Below, one piece after another: positions 45,133 through 56,037 of a DNA stretch of 64,000 bases (positions are counted from its first letter, which is position 1; the number at the start of each line of letters is the position of its first letter). The stretch is from Bacteroides luhongzhouii (GTDB lineage: Bacteria; Bacteroidota; Bacteroidia; Bacteroidales; Bacteroidaceae). The stretch covers positions 496,001 through 560,000 of the forward strand of contig NZ_CP059973.1 of assembly GCF_009193295.2 (NCBI RefSeq), in the 5' to 3' direction. The notes under the pieces were generated by a model. It was not told the DNA's origin. It saw nothing but the letters and a program-made list of their open reading frames with translations, and did not search any database. A program made the position numbers and the translations under genes.

Positions 45133-47640
45133 CTATTGAACCAATATTTTTAATACTTCATCTTTTAACCAGGGTGCTGAAAATCTTACTTTTATTTCAT
45201 CTTCTTTTCCCATTGCTTGAATATATGCCAAAATACGTCCATGATATACTCGATGCTTATTGTCTGTATAATCACTCATATCCTCATTATTACTAGCCTC
45301 CAAGCCTAACAATTTTGCCGGTCCTGCAATATGGCAAGTCACTTCGTTATCGGATAGCATCACAGGTATTCCATTTTCATCCACAATCTGCATAACTATT
45401 TGAGCTACTCCTCTATCTTTTGAGATAGCTTTCTCCGCTGATATAATTTTCAAAGCATAAGGAGCTTTGGATGATTGTATTTGATAGGTTGAAACTTGAT
45501 TACCTGATTTATCCATACCGATTACTTCTAATTTCCCTGCTTTGTAGGGTATATCCCAGTAGATAATTCCCGTATTATCATCATATTCTTTGGTTTGCCC
45601 GACTTCGCGTCCATCGAGTAATAGTTTGGCTTTAGCTGCATTGGTATAGCAAACCACCCGGATGCTTTGTTCTTCTTCGTAATTCCATATCGGCCATGCG
45701 TCCATTGATGGCGTTTTTTCTTCATAATTTGCACCTTCATTTTCTGCATCCAGTTGCGACCAAACATCTTTCATTTGGCTTTTTGCTCCTTTACCGGGAG
45801 TAGGGTAAGTTCCTAAGTAAGCCATTGGTTTGTCCGACCACAAAGACTGTCTAAAATATCCGCGAGGTTTAATGAACCCTCCAAAATCAAGCAATCCTGA
45901 ATAGAATCCTCTTGAAGGCCATTTGCCTGACTCACCCAAATAATCAATTCCCGTCCAAAGGAATTGTCCAAATACATATTCTTTATCGCGTGTTTGTTTC
46001 CATGCGTTCAGCTCGTGGCGATTTTCGCTTCCGTAAATTACACGATTCGGATAGCTTTGATGATCTTTATCATATAGACTTTCGGTATAATTGTAACCTG
46101 CAATATCAAGAGCTCCGGGATATTCTGTTTGATTTGACATGGCTACCCCCGCTAATCCGGCTGTTGTTGGACGCGATTTATCGTATTGCTTAACTACGGC
46201 AACTAATTTCTTTGCGATTGTACCTAAACGCATAGCATCGGGGGCGTCTTTTTTGTAACCGCCAAAGATGGCTTGTGTGAACCCTGTGTCCTCTCCTCCA
46301 TCCAAAACCGGATGTGAGTACGGGTCGTTTGGATAATCGACTTCGTTTCCAATACTCCATGCAAAAACCGAAATATGGTTACGGTCGCGACGGACAAAGT
46401 CTGCCAAATCTTTTTCGCCCCATTCTTCAAAATAATCAAAGTTTCCTTCGAATCCAGGTGTACCTACATTCCACCCTTCGAGCCATTTGCGTTTAGGAAA
46501 TTCCCATTCGTCATACATCTCGTTGAGAACCAGCAATCCTAACTCGTCGCACAAATCATATAATTCTGGCGCTTGCGGGTTATGGCTTGTCCGAATAGCA
46601 TTTACTCCTATTTCTTTCAAGTTTTGCAACCTACGTTTCCATACCTCTTTGGGGACAGCCGAACCTAATACCCCTGCATCGTGATGCAGGCACACCCCTT
46701 TAATCTTTAGCCACTCCCTATTGAGAGCAAATCCTTTATTCGGATCAAAAGTGAATGATCTAAACCCTGTCTTTGTAGATGTCTTGTCTATTATTTTTCC
46801 ATCCTGAATTATTGTCGTATTTAATGTGTATAAATTGGGAAAGTTCAAACTCCATAATTTAGGAACATTTACTTTTAGCTCATTGCTGTATTTGCCTATC
46901 GCATTTGCTGCAACATCTAATTTCCCTGACGATTTAGCTACAATTTTTCCATCGGGCGAAACCAATTCGTTCTTTACCATCAATTTACTTGTTGAAGCGT
47001 TTTCATTCTTTACATTTACTTCTATACTCAAAACTCCTCGTTTAGCGGTTACGGTTTTGGGATAAGTATAAACTCCCCACTGGTCGATATGTACCGGACT
47101 AGAATAAATCACATATACATCGCGATAGATTCCCGACCCGGTATACCAGCGAGAATCTGCCGAACGGCTATGATCGGCACGGACAGCAATCATATTTTCT
47201 TTCCCATATTGGATGTATGGCGTAACATCATACATAAATGAAATGTATCCATTAGGTCGTTTGCCAAGTAATTGTCCATTGATATATACTTCACTCCTAT
47301 TGTAAACCCCTTCGAAATAGAGGAATACTTTTTCTCCTTGTTTTTCTTCCGGAATGATAAGATTTTTACGATACCAACCAATACCAGCTGGTAAATAGCC
47401 TTGACAACTTGACAACGTAGGGCTTAACTGCTGTTTTACACTCCAATCGTATGGTAAATCAACTTTTTGCCAGTGGTGGTCGTTATAATCAGCTTGTAAA
47501 GCTTTTGGTTCATCCTTCAAAATAAATTTCCAATCATTGTTTATCAAAACAGATTCGCCAAAGGAAACTTGAGCCTTTATTTGAATAAGACATAAATTTG
47601 AAAGAAGAAAAATAAGAATAATTGTTTTTATCCGATTCAT
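45133..47640 (-). CDS. GH2 glycosidase (beta-galactosidase type)
   Basis: 835 residues with signal peptide. Domain order: jelly-roll sugar-binding (about 35-190), Ig-like (190-300), catalytic TIM barrel (about 305-610) with acid/base Glu in WSIGNEVD and nucleophile Glu in YGSENRHE, then C-terminal Ig/DUF4982-type domains. Size, YGSE and WTGIDYLGES suggest a beta-galactosidase, but GH2 also holds beta-glucuronidases and mannosidases. Seventy-three bp after the SusE-like gene, with a hairpin in the gap. Confidence 0.9.
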   Translation of the reverse strand: MNRIKTIILIFLLSNLCLIQIKAQVSFGESVLINNDWKFILKDEPKALQADYNDHHWQKVDLPYDWSVKQQLSPTLSSCQGYLPAGIGWYRKNLIIPEEKQGEKVFLYFEGVYNRSEVYINGQLLGKRPNGYISFMYDVTPYIQYGKENMIAVRADHSRSADSRWYTGSGIYRDVYVIYSSPVHIDQWGVYTYPKTVTAKRGVLSIEVNVKNENASTSKLMVKNELVSPDGKIVAKSSGKLDVAANAIGKYSNELKVNVPKLWSLNFPNLYTLNTTIIQDGKIIDKTSTKTGFRSFTFDPNKGFALNREWLKIKGVCLHHDAGVLGSAVPKEVWKRRLQNLKEIGVNAIRTSHNPQAPELYDLCDELGLLVLNEMYDEWEFPKRKWLEGWNVGTPGFEGNFDYFEEWGEKDLADFVRRDRNHISVFAWSIGNEVDYPNDPYSHPVLDGGEDTGFTQAIFGGYKKDAPDAMRLGTIAKKLVAVVKQYDKSRPTTAGLAGVAMSNQTEYPGALDIAGYNYTESLYDKDHQSYPNRVIYGSENRHELNAWKQTRDKEYVFGQFLWTGIDYLGESGKWPSRGFYSGLLDFGGFIKPRGYFRQSLWSDKPMAYLGTYPTPGKGAKSQMKDVWSQLDAENEGANYEEKTPSMDAWPIWNYEEEQSIRVVCYTNAAKAKLLLDGREVGQTKEYDDNTGIIYWDIPYKAGKLEVIGMDKSGNQVSTYQIQSSKAPYALKIISAEKAISKDRGVAQIVMQIVDENGIPVMLSDNEVTCHIAGPAKLLGLEASNNEDMSDYTDNKHRVYHGRILAYIQAMGKEDEIKVRFSAPWLKDEVLKILVQ

Positions 47641-47660
47641 TTTATTTATTTTTAATTAGA

Positions 47661-47697
47661 AAAGTGAGCCTGCACAAAAATGATGCAGACTCACTTT
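47661..47697 (-). promoter_or_regulatory. Intercistronic hairpin between the SusE-like and GH2 genes
   Basis: On the minus strand a 14-bp stem with one G-U pair (47684-47697 with 47661-47674), 9-nt loop, then an AT-rich run to the GH2 ATG. May protect the SusCDE part of the message or reduce read-through to the enzymes. Confidence 0.6.
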
Positions 47698-47713
47698 AAT
47701 TCTCAATCTTAAA

Positions 47714-49441
47714 TTAATACTGGTCGATAGGCATCCAGCTCATATACATGAGGTATGTATCGATAACAATGCGCATTTCTGCATTACTTCTTGAATCCTC
47801 AACCAAATTGGGGGCTTCACCTGCTTTAGTAAATTGATAAATAGGTCCGCTATATTCCCACCATACCCATTTATCATCAGATGTATCCTGAATTCCATAA
47901 TAAGCCCCATCATCAAAATTGTTTTGAGCAGCAAATTTAAATATAGCACGTCTCTCCCAGCTTCCATTTATTTGGTCCGGGCCTGTCATTATATCCAAAT
48001 AGAAACGATGAGGATTTGTAGGATATTTGGTCATTTTCACCATCGGGTCGTTCCATCCATTCAGCTCTTTCCAACCTGTAGCATCCTTATATTTGAAACG
48101 ATGTCCGAAAATATACATCTCGCTGTGTTTAGGATCTTCACTTACAGTATATTTTGTGGCTGTATATGTCCAATCTACCGGATTGAAAGTCAGTTTGTAA
48201 TAACCAGCGGTCGAAGGTTTGATAAACTCACTGTCTGCAGATACAAGCTCATTTTTATTATTCAATCCCCAATTGAAATCATTCCATGATTTGGCGGACA
48301 GGAATTTAAAACCATCACCTACATTTTCAATCCATGTAATTACCTCAAACTCATTGGGAGTAGAAGAATTTTGTTGCATCGGAATGGCATAACCTTCTTT
48401 CTCACGGGCCAAAGTACCTTTCCCGATAATGAACACATCTTTAATTATATGACATTCGCCTTCCCATTCTGTCACTTCTCCACTATTGTTTGTTGCTGTA
48501 ATCTTCACTGGAATATTACGGGTATAACCTTTGTCAGATGCTACACTGAATTCATCTTCCAGATTAAATTCACTCGTATTCGGCGTATAAGTCTTAGATA
48601 TAGCAAGATCTGAACATTCTAATTTCACTTCTGTAATTTGGTGTTCATAGTTAGTTACTATATCAAAGTTGAACTTGATCGTACCTCCCGATACTCCACA
48701 AATTTCGTGGTCCATAGATTTATAGACGCTCGGTTTTGATGGGATCTTTACTCCTATTATGCGGGTTTCGGTAACAGAATTGTTTTGCGCATCGGTAGCT
48801 GTTATAGTAAATGTATATTCACCCGACAGGTCATTCAAAGCTAATTGATCGTCGATAGTAATTGACGACGGATCGGATGGAGAAGGTGTATATGTCTTTG
48901 AAAAACTTATCTCTTCACATGTAATTGTCACATCGCCCATTTTCAGATTATCAGTAACCATTATCTTGAACTGGAGTTCGTCCATAGGAGTGAAACTTTG
49001 GCCATCAAGAGGTCTGTCAATCACCATTGTCGGTTCTTCCAGATCGTCTTTAGCAAAAACAGTCACTTTATATTCCTTTCTAACCCCTTGATAGTCTTCA
49101 ATAACAAAAGTTACTATATTGTTGCGCGAAACAGCATCTTCCGGAATAGTAACAACATAGGATAAATCGTAAATTTTAGGACTTCCTTTTACACTTATCA
49201 TATCTTGTATCTCGGAGTCTCCATCCTTCCACGCCCCTATTGTCACATAAATATCTTTAATTCCATTCTCGGCTGTCACTTTAGCTTTTACATTCACGCT
49301 CAAGCCTTTTTCTCCATAGTACTCGTTTGTATTACTACTCACCTCAAAACCTTGATATTGCAATGGTTCGGGATCATTTTGGCAACTGTAAACAAATAGT
49401 AGCACCAAAATTGTTATAAAATGAATTATATATTTTTTCAT
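47714..49441 (-). CDS. SusE-like surface glycan-binding lipoprotein
   Basis: 575 residues with lipoprotein signal (lipobox VYSC). Several Ig-like domains follow (about 25-330; ITVTCEEISFSKTYTP and similar repeats), then a SusE/SusF-type C-terminal half (about 335-575; NPVDWTYTATKYTVSE, GHRFKYKDATGWKELNGW). Positional and structural equivalent of SGBP. Exposed aromatic residues likely hold the glycan. 26 bp after SusD. Confidence 0.8.
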   Translation of the reverse strand: MKKYIIHFITILVLLFVYSCQNDPEPLQYQGFEVSSNTNEYYGEKGLSVNVKAKVTAENGIKDIYVTIGAWKDGDSEIQDMISVKGSPKIYDLSYVVTIPEDAVSRNNIVTFVIEDYQGVRKEYKVTVFAKDDLEEPTMVIDRPLDGQSFTPMDELQFKIMVTDNLKMGDVTITCEEISFSKTYTPSPSDPSSITIDDQLALNDLSGEYTFTITATDAQNNSVTETRIIGVKIPSKPSVYKSMDHEICGVSGGTIKFNFDIVTNYEHQITEVKLECSDLAISKTYTPNTSEFNLEDEFSVASDKGYTRNIPVKITATNNSGEVTEWEGECHIIKDVFIIGKGTLAREKEGYAIPMQQNSSTPNEFEVITWIENVGDGFKFLSAKSWNDFNWGLNNKNELVSADSEFIKPSTAGYYKLTFNPVDWTYTATKYTVSEDPKHSEMYIFGHRFKYKDATGWKELNGWNDPMVKMTKYPTNPHRFYLDIMTGPDQINGSWERRAIFKFAAQNNFDDGAYYGIQDTSDDKWVWWEYSGPIYQFTKAGEAPNLVEDSRSNAEMRIVIDTYLMYMSWMPIDQY

Positions 49442-49467
49442 AAATCTATTTTCTTATCTTAATAAAA

Positions 49468-51324
49468 CTAGTTCCAATAAGGATTCTGAACCAACTTATT
49501 ATTCTTATTCAATTCCCATTGCGGAATAGGGAATAGATAGAAAGATTTTTTGAATACACGTTTTTCGAAAATAGAACGTTGATAGAATTGACTCTCCTGC
49601 GCCTGAGTTTTCATTGTATTCATTCCATAGAAGTTTCCTGCATCTTCTTTTTCGGCCATAAAATAGCGTCGTGTATCAAAATAGCGAGTACCCTCCCAGT
49701 TTAGTTCTATTTGTCTTTCACGCATAATTGCATCATGAATATCAGCCTGCGAAGTCTTTCCCGGGTATACGTCTTCGTATTTAGGCAGGCCAGCCCTTTC
49801 TCTAACCTCATTCAGATAGAAGAGAATATCAGAATCGCCCGGATTGTATTTGTTTAGAGCTTCAGCATAATTCAAGTAGACTTCGGCCAAACGAAACAAT
49901 ACAGGTGTTTTTTGACGACTGTTGTATTTATAGTCATCTTTATCGACATATTTATAACTCGTATAGCCTGTTTTAGGTGAATCGGAATTAGGACGTCCCG
50001 ATTTTCCATCATAAAAGAATTGAACAGGCTCTACTACACCATTTACTTCTGCTTTTGACGCTTCCCATTTTCTTCCGTTGAAAAATACAGATACATAGAA
50101 TCTGGCCTCGCGATTCTGATACATATTGTATACTCTGTCTATCTTTGCGATATTGCTAACAACTTTGTTTACAGTAATCTTGTCAGGATTAGTCGTCATG
50201 CCAGCCTCGCTGTATAAATCGCTGTCGTCTTTTGTTTTCCCATCGCTCATATAGAAAGCGTCAACTAACTTTTGAGTCACAGCCATAAATCCTCCCGCTT
50301 GCCATTGGCGAGGTTGTATTCCCTGCAAATATTCATTGAAGTCGCAAGCAGTGCGGGCAAATAATATCTCGGAATTGCCGGGACTGGTGAACACCTCACG
50401 GTAAGAATTGTATCCATCTACAAATGGGTCGCCTGTAGGACTACTCACTTTATGTAATTTATAATCAGGCATATCGATAATCAGTTTCGCCGCATCGGCT
50501 GCCCGTTTCCATTTCTTGGCGTCGTATGCTTGCGGAAACAGTCTTTTACCATCGTGGTTGCTCAAAGACCTGAATTCCTCATATCCCTGATAATTGTTAG
50601 GAGAATTGAACAAAGGACTAGCTGCATACAATAGCAGACGGGCACGTACGGCTAAGGCTGAAGCTTTTACCGGACGACCTGCCCATTTAGTATCAGGTTC
50701 GGTTATTGGCAAAGCCTGGGCTATGTCATACAATTCCTGGTCAAGATAATCTACCACTTCGTCGACACTATTACGTTCCATTTTCAACTGATCGATGGAT
50801 GATTGTACATCTACCGAATTTTTAATCAATGGGATTGGTCCAAATTGTTCAAACAGCAATACATGAAAATAGGCCAAAAGAAAACGGGCTTCGAGCTTCA
50901 TTGCATCTACTTTAGCTTGGGTATCTATATAATTCTGATTAGGAACCACTTTTACATTTTCAAGAAATATATGCAAATGTCGCATTTGTTTGTAATATGG
51001 ATCCCATTTTTCACCAAACCCACCTTCGCTTGGATTCCAGTCACCCAAATTTATACGATACGCCTTTGTTGCTTCATTGTCGATTCCCATATCAACCTCA
51101 TCAGCCATCGCTATGTATGGATGATACTGATTCCAGCTTGATCTCCAGGCCACAAACGGATCCGGGATAAATGCATAAGAACGGGCTAGCCAACCACGAG
51201 TTTCCTGACCATGGCTAAAAACATATTCCAAGTCTCTCATTTCAGTAGGCTCCTCTATATAATCACAAGCACCGAGTCCTAATAAGAATGGAATTATTAT
51301 GATGAGTTTTTTCAAAGTTTTCAT
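49468..51324 (-). CDS. SusD/RagB-type glycan-binding lipoprotein
   Basis: 618 residues, lipoprotein signal (lipobox LGAC, Cys about 20). Helical TPR-like N-terminus and SusD signature RLAEVYLNYAEALNKY and YLNEVRERAGLP near 480-530. It forms the lid over the SusC barrel and delivers oligosaccharides. 14 bp after susC. Confidence 0.95.
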   Translation of the reverse strand: MKTLKKLIIIIPFLLGLGACDYIEEPTEMRDLEYVFSHGQETRGWLARSYAFIPDPFVAWRSSWNQYHPYIAMADEVDMGIDNEATKAYRINLGDWNPSEGGFGEKWDPYYKQMRHLHIFLENVKVVPNQNYIDTQAKVDAMKLEARFLLAYFHVLLFEQFGPIPLIKNSVDVQSSIDQLKMERNSVDEVVDYLDQELYDIAQALPITEPDTKWAGRPVKASALAVRARLLLYAASPLFNSPNNYQGYEEFRSLSNHDGKRLFPQAYDAKKWKRAADAAKLIIDMPDYKLHKVSSPTGDPFVDGYNSYREVFTSPGNSEILFARTACDFNEYLQGIQPRQWQAGGFMAVTQKLVDAFYMSDGKTKDDSDLYSEAGMTTNPDKITVNKVVSNIAKIDRVYNMYQNREARFYVSVFFNGRKWEASKAEVNGVVEPVQFFYDGKSGRPNSDSPKTGYTSYKYVDKDDYKYNSRQKTPVLFRLAEVYLNYAEALNKYNPGDSDILFYLNEVRERAGLPKYEDVYPGKTSQADIHDAIMRERQIELNWEGTRYFDTRRYFMAEKEDAGNFYGMNTMKTQAQESQFYQRSIFEKRVFKKSFYLFPIPQWELNKNNKLVQNPYWN

Positions 51325-51338
51325 AATTGATTAATTAT

Positions 51339-54300
51339 TTAAAATGTTAATTCTAGACCAATGTTTACATTCTTCATCATCGGATATTTCATTCCGTTAT
51401 TCGTTCCTAACTCAACATCCCATAGCTTGAATTTGCTGAATGTTAAAATATTGTTTGCCAAAACATAGAAACGTAATTTCTGGATTCCTCTTTTCTGAAT
51501 CAACGATTGAGGTAATGAATATCCCAATTCAATATCTTTCATGCGAAGAAAAGACATATCTTTTTGCCACCAGGTTGAATTTACATAGTTGTGACTGTCT
51601 TTATAGTCTCTCATGCGAGGGAAGAATACATCCTGACGCGGATTTTTTTCGGTCCATCTGTCGAAAATAACATCTTCATACAAATTTCCTTTTTGAATTG
51701 TGCGGGCAAAAGGCAGGAAACTATCATCATTAATCATCCGTGTTGTATTTGCCACCCCTTGGAAACGGACTCCAAAATCGAAATTTTTATATGCAACATT
51801 GACTCCAAATCCATAGACAATTTCCGGTAACTCAGTATATCCAATTGCAGTTTTGTCATTATCGTTAATATAACCATCTCCGTTGATGTCTACATATTTT
51901 ATATCACCCGGTTTAAGATCTGAAAAGAATGTAGGAACAGCATATTGCTGCAATAGGTTACCATTGGCGTCGAAATCAGATGCTTCGTACAATCTTTCGG
52001 CTACTAACCCATACTGCTGTCCAAAACGATGGCCTGTTTCGTATAAATTATCGAATTGAACTTCGGGTTCATCTATTTCTACCATTTTGTTACGGGCATA
52101 CGTGAATGTACCTCGTGCGGAAATACGGAAATCTGCGAACTGCTTGTCAAAAGAAAGGCTCAGATCAACTCCTTTGTTTTGCATCTTTCCATAATTGACA
52201 AATGGCTGCTCGTTAAATCCTGCCGTTCCAGGAATAGTACGACGGCTGACAAGAATGTCTCGTCTCGAATTGAAGAAATAATCAATATTTAACTCTAACA
52301 TATTGAATAAGCCGATTTCGAGTCCAATGTCGCGTTTTGTTTCAGTTTCCCATGTAAGATTATTGAATCCAAAGTGTCCTTCCATTAATCCGCCAAATGA
52401 GTTGGATGAACCCGGAAGCCCAAAATCATAACCACCATCGTCTCTTATTTCGGTTATGTAAGCAAATCGCCTGCCGCTGGAAAATTGATCATTTCCGACT
52501 TCTCCAAACGATCCTCTGATTTTCAATTTATTGACAGCCTTAGCTAATGGTTGCCAGAAGTCTTCTTCTGATACAATCCAACCTAGAGCAAAAGCAGGGA
52601 AGAAACCAAAACGTTTACCTTTTGCAAAATTTTCAGACCCGTTGTATCCCATATTAAACTCGGCCAAATAGCGACCTTTATAGCCATAGGTTGCTCTTGC
52701 AGCTATGCCTTGATATTTATATGGGATTACACCATATTCGTTACTCCCTTCTTTCACACCCTTAGTGCTATGGCTGTATAGGAATAAACCGCCTATTTGA
52801 TGGTCGTTGAAAGTACGGTTATAAATCAATGATCCTTCGAGATAGGTACGGTAGGACATGTTGCTGTATACGGATTTATTCAAAAATGGACTTCCCGGAT
52901 CTACCTGGACTGCTACCAGATCATTGTTCGCATCGCGTGATGTAGCATACCATAGTTCAGGTGTGTATGTCTGCATATACATATGCTCGGTCCAGACATC
53001 ATATGCGTAAACCACCTTACCTTCAAGCCCTTTGGTAACGAAATCAAGTTTTTGTACAATATTGGCAGTCGCATTGATATCGCTTGTAGTATATTTTTGT
53101 GTTCCATATTGTGTCAAAAGATTGTAAGGATTCAATCCTTTTTCTGAACCTGCTCCATAAGCAGCCAATCGTCCGTCAGAATATCTTTTAGGTATAAAAT
53201 ACGGAGGAACTTCCATCATCACATTCCATGCATAATCAGATGAGATATTGGGGCTGTTTTTTATTCTCATCTGCGATCCTAAATAAATGCCGACAGTAGT
53301 GGTAGGCGTAATATTAATATCCAGATTACTCCTAAAATTGACCTGATTTTGTGTAATGTTTGAATTCCAGTTACGATCAGTGTCAGTTTTAAATAAGCCA
53401 CTTTCGTTGTGATACGATGCTGAAACAAAATAACGTACTTTCGGAGCACCTCCTGTTATATTCAGATTGACACGTTGGTGGTGTGCCATTGGTTTCACTA
53501 ACTCATCTATCCAATTTACATTCGGATATAAATCAGGATCAACATTGTCTATGGTATTGTTTATACGAGAAGGTGTGAACACTTCGCCATGGCCCGTTCT
53601 TAGTGATGCTTCATTGGCAATCTTCATATAATCCACAGCATCAACAAACTTAGGAAGCATAGTTGGTGCTTTAAACGATTTTTCAATATTAAAGCTGATT
53701 TGAGGTGGCGATACCTTTCCTTTTTTAGTAGTTATTATTATAACACCATTTGCACCTCTCACTCCGTAAATGGCAGTAGCAGATGCATCTTTCAATACCG
53801 AGAACGATTCTATTTCCTGCGGATCGATAGAATTAAAGCTACGTTCGACACCATCCACTATAATCAACGGATTACTTCCGCCTGCAAAAGTATTTATACC
53901 TCTAATCCAAAAGTCGGCATGATCGTTTCCAACTTCTCCTGAGCGTTGTACAGCTATCACTCCAGCCACATTTCCGGCCAGCGATTGGGTAATAGCTGTT
54001 TTGGATGTACGGGCTATCGCTTCCGGCTTAATGGCCGATATAGCTCCAACGACACTTGCCTTCTTTTGTGATCCATAACCGACTACAACCACTTCTGTCA
54101 GCTCTGTAGCTACAGGATTTAACTGTAAGTTGATGTCTTTCTTTCCTCCTACTTTTACTTCTTGTGTTTCATATCCTAAGAATCTAAAAACCAAGACGGC
54201 ATCTTCGCTAGTCAGTTTGATACTGTAGCGACCGTCAAGATCAGTCATAGTTCCATTAGAGGTACCTTTCTCGGCAACGGTAACGCCAGGCATGGGTTCT

Positions 54301-54407
54301 TTTGCTTCGTCTAGTACGATTCCAAGTACTACTATTCCTTCTTGGGCACTTAGCCGCATGAAAGAAAGAAATACCAATAATAAAAGACATAAATGCTTTC
54401 TTTTCAT
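51339..54407 (-). CDS. SusC/RagA-type TonB-dependent transporter
   Basis: 1022 residues. Signal peptide, carboxypeptidase-regulatory-like N-terminal domain (about 25-100), plug with the SusC hallmark NPLIIVDGVE and ASATAIYGVRGANGVIIITTKKG (about 115-230), then a 22-strand-type barrel to the C-terminus (VNIGLELTF). Imports oligosaccharides with TonB energy. No anti-sigma-binding extension is seen, consistent with HTCS control. 38 bp after the GH63/37-like gene. Confidence 0.95.
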   Translation of the reverse strand: MKRKHLCLLLLVFLSFMRLSAQEGIVVLGIVLDEAKEPMPGVTVAEKGTSNGTMTDLDGRYSIKLTSEDAVLVFRFLGYETQEVKVGGKKDINLQLNPVATELTEVVVVGYGSQKKASVVGAISAIKPEAIARTSKTAITQSLAGNVAGVIAVQRSGEVGNDHADFWIRGINTFAGGSNPLIIVDGVERSFNSIDPQEIESFSVLKDASATAIYGVRGANGVIIITTKKGKVSPPQISFNIEKSFKAPTMLPKFVDAVDYMKIANEASLRTGHGEVFTPSRINNTIDNVDPDLYPNVNWIDELVKPMAHHQRVNLNITGGAPKVRYFVSASYHNESGLFKTDTDRNWNSNITQNQVNFRSNLDINITPTTTVGIYLGSQMRIKNSPNISSDYAWNVMMEVPPYFIPKRYSDGRLAAYGAGSEKGLNPYNLLTQYGTQKYTTSDINATANIVQKLDFVTKGLEGKVVYAYDVWTEHMYMQTYTPELWYATSRDANNDLVAVQVDPGSPFLNKSVYSNMSYRTYLEGSLIYNRTFNDHQIGGLFLYSHSTKGVKEGSNEYGVIPYKYQGIAARATYGYKGRYLAEFNMGYNGSENFAKGKRFGFFPAFALGWIVSEEDFWQPLAKAVNKLKIRGSFGEVGNDQFSSGRRFAYITEIRDDGGYDFGLPGSSNSFGGLMEGHFGFNNLTWETETKRDIGLEIGLFNMLELNIDYFFNSRRDILVSRRTIPGTAGFNEQPFVNYGKMQNKGVDLSLSFDKQFADFRISARGTFTYARNKMVEIDEPEVQFDNLYETGHRFGQQYGLVAERLYEASDFDANGNLLQQYAVPTFFSDLKPGDIKYVDINGDGYINDNDKTAIGYTELPEIVYGFGVNVAYKNFDFGVRFQGVANTTRMINDDSFLPFARTIQKGNLYEDVIFDRWTEKNPRQDVFFPRMRDYKDSHNYVNSTWWQKDMSFLRMKDIELGYSLPQSLIQKRGIQKLRFYVLANNILTFSKFKLWDVELGTNNGMKYPMMKNVNIGLELTF

Positions 54408-54445
54408 AATATAGACTTTAAATTAATATATGTGACAATAAATGT

Positions 54446-56029
54446 TTATAATTCCACTCTAGTGTATTGGTCTTTGATTTTAAATATACGTTTCTGCTGC
54501 TGAAAATAGATTTCGAGATCGAAATGAATATTACTGGTTATTTCCAATGTCATTTTACCTTTTTCAGATTGGGTGGCTACCAGATCAATCGTTGAGCCCA
54601 AGAAGTGAATATTTTTCAACCCGTGTGTGGATTCTTGCGTAATATGCCATTCGATCTTTTTCTCGGGAGCGTTCAATCGTATTCCCAAAACATTCTCAAT
54701 GAGCATAGAAATAGGAGCCAATCCTGTCCATCCTACAAAATCGGGCTGAACCATATGAATTCCCGAAGCATTCGTTGCCGGGATATACATATCCGGCGAA
54801 TAAACTTCCCACAGTGTGTGTGTCTTGCCATATACTTCACTTATCGCATTCAGATATTTTTCAACCAGTTCGTTTGCCAAATTCTCATAATTGTTTTTGA
54901 CTAAACCTTGTACAATCATGTAATTGGTCGGAGCCCAAACCCCACCTTTCCAATATTGCCCGCTAGGGTCATAGAACTCCTGATTGGCAGCCAATGTAGG
55001 AACTGGTACTTTTCGCCAGAAAAGATTAGGGTTTCTCAGATTACTTACTAATTTTTCAGTTTGTTCTTTATTACTTAGCTGTGCAAACATGGGCCAGAAT
55101 GTGGCTACTGTGACCCATTTTGTTTGTACTCCATGCGGGTCCAAATCAAAATATAAGCCTTGTTTCTCATCCCACATCCATTTATTAATACGTTCCGATA
55201 TAGTATCGGCTTTTAACTCATACATTTTAGTTTTCTTGGCATAGCCTAACTCATTGCAGATATATGCTAAATCTTTGTAGAACACACACATCTGAGAAGA
55301 CATATCCACCCACCCCACATGGTCGATGGCAGAATGTTGGTCCCACCCGTCTCCCGGATGCGGACGTCCCATATCCCGGGGAGTGTTGTCCATTCCACTG
55401 GCTTGTCCATTGCTCCAATATAGCTGGTGAGGTGTATCATTTCCCAGTCGATTGTTATCAATCCATTCTGCATACTTTTCCAAAACCGGGAGTATCAAAG
55501 CAAAACGCGATTTGTCGCCTGTCACTTTATAAGTCTCTATTTCGGCCCAACTAAATAATGGGGGGTTACAGGCTCTGGCATTGTCGACACCCAGCCCCCA
55601 ATGATGATCTTCCCCGTTGTCTTCGTTAATCACCCGGCAAATCATACCATCATCATGCTGTCGACAATAAAAATTGTCGTGTGAATTGATAAATGGAAAA
55701 ATATGGTGTCCGTAGCGTCCGAATATGGCCATGAAATGTGTATCCCATTGATAAATTTGAGGACTAAGTGCTTCATCTATCCAGTTAGATACTAAAGGTG
55801 ACCCCAAAGGCGGTTTTTGCAATCTGCTAAAAGCGATTTCCCAGGCCTTCCAATAAAGCTCCAGCCACTCTTTTTTATCTAAAACAGGCTGAGGGAGAAG
55901 GTGTTTACTGTCAGCATAAGTTGGCAGTTCTCCTCCTTGGTATGTCTTTTTTGAAAAATATGCTCCCTGTCCAAATATTGTTATGCTGAAAGATAAAGCG
56001 GACAATAATAGTAATATTGATTTCATCAT
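54446..56029 (-). CDS. Glycoside hydrolase with an (alpha/alpha)6 barrel (GH63/GH37-like)
   Basis: 527 residues with signal peptide (ITIFGQ). The all-helical pattern and the segments LYWSNGQASGMDNTPRD, WDQHSAIDHVGW, and QYWKGGVWAPTNYMIVQGL resemble MGH1-like, GH63 or trehalase (GH37) enzymes, which hydrolyse alpha-glycosidic bonds. Exact family and substrate cannot be fixed from sequence alone. Eight bp after the GH30 gene; second gene of the operon. Confidence 0.75.
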   Translation of the reverse strand: MMKSILLLLSALSFSITIFGQGAYFSKKTYQGGELPTYADSKHLLPQPVLDKKEWLELYWKAWEIAFSRLQKPPLGSPLVSNWIDEALSPQIYQWDTHFMAIFGRYGHHIFPFINSHDNFYCRQHDDGMICRVINEDNGEDHHWGLGVDNARACNPPLFSWAEIETYKVTGDKSRFALILPVLEKYAEWIDNNRLGNDTPHQLYWSNGQASGMDNTPRDMGRPHPGDGWDQHSAIDHVGWVDMSSQMCVFYKDLAYICNELGYAKKTKMYELKADTISERINKWMWDEKQGLYFDLDPHGVQTKWVTVATFWPMFAQLSNKEQTEKLVSNLRNPNLFWRKVPVPTLAANQEFYDPSGQYWKGGVWAPTNYMIVQGLVKNNYENLANELVEKYLNAISEVYGKTHTLWEVYSPDMYIPATNASGIHMVQPDFVGWTGLAPISMLIENVLGIRLNAPEKKIEWHITQESTHGLKNIHFLGSTIDLVATQSEKGKMTLEITSNIHFDLEIYFQQQKRIFKIKDQYTRVEL

Positions 56030-56037
56030 ACCTCTAC

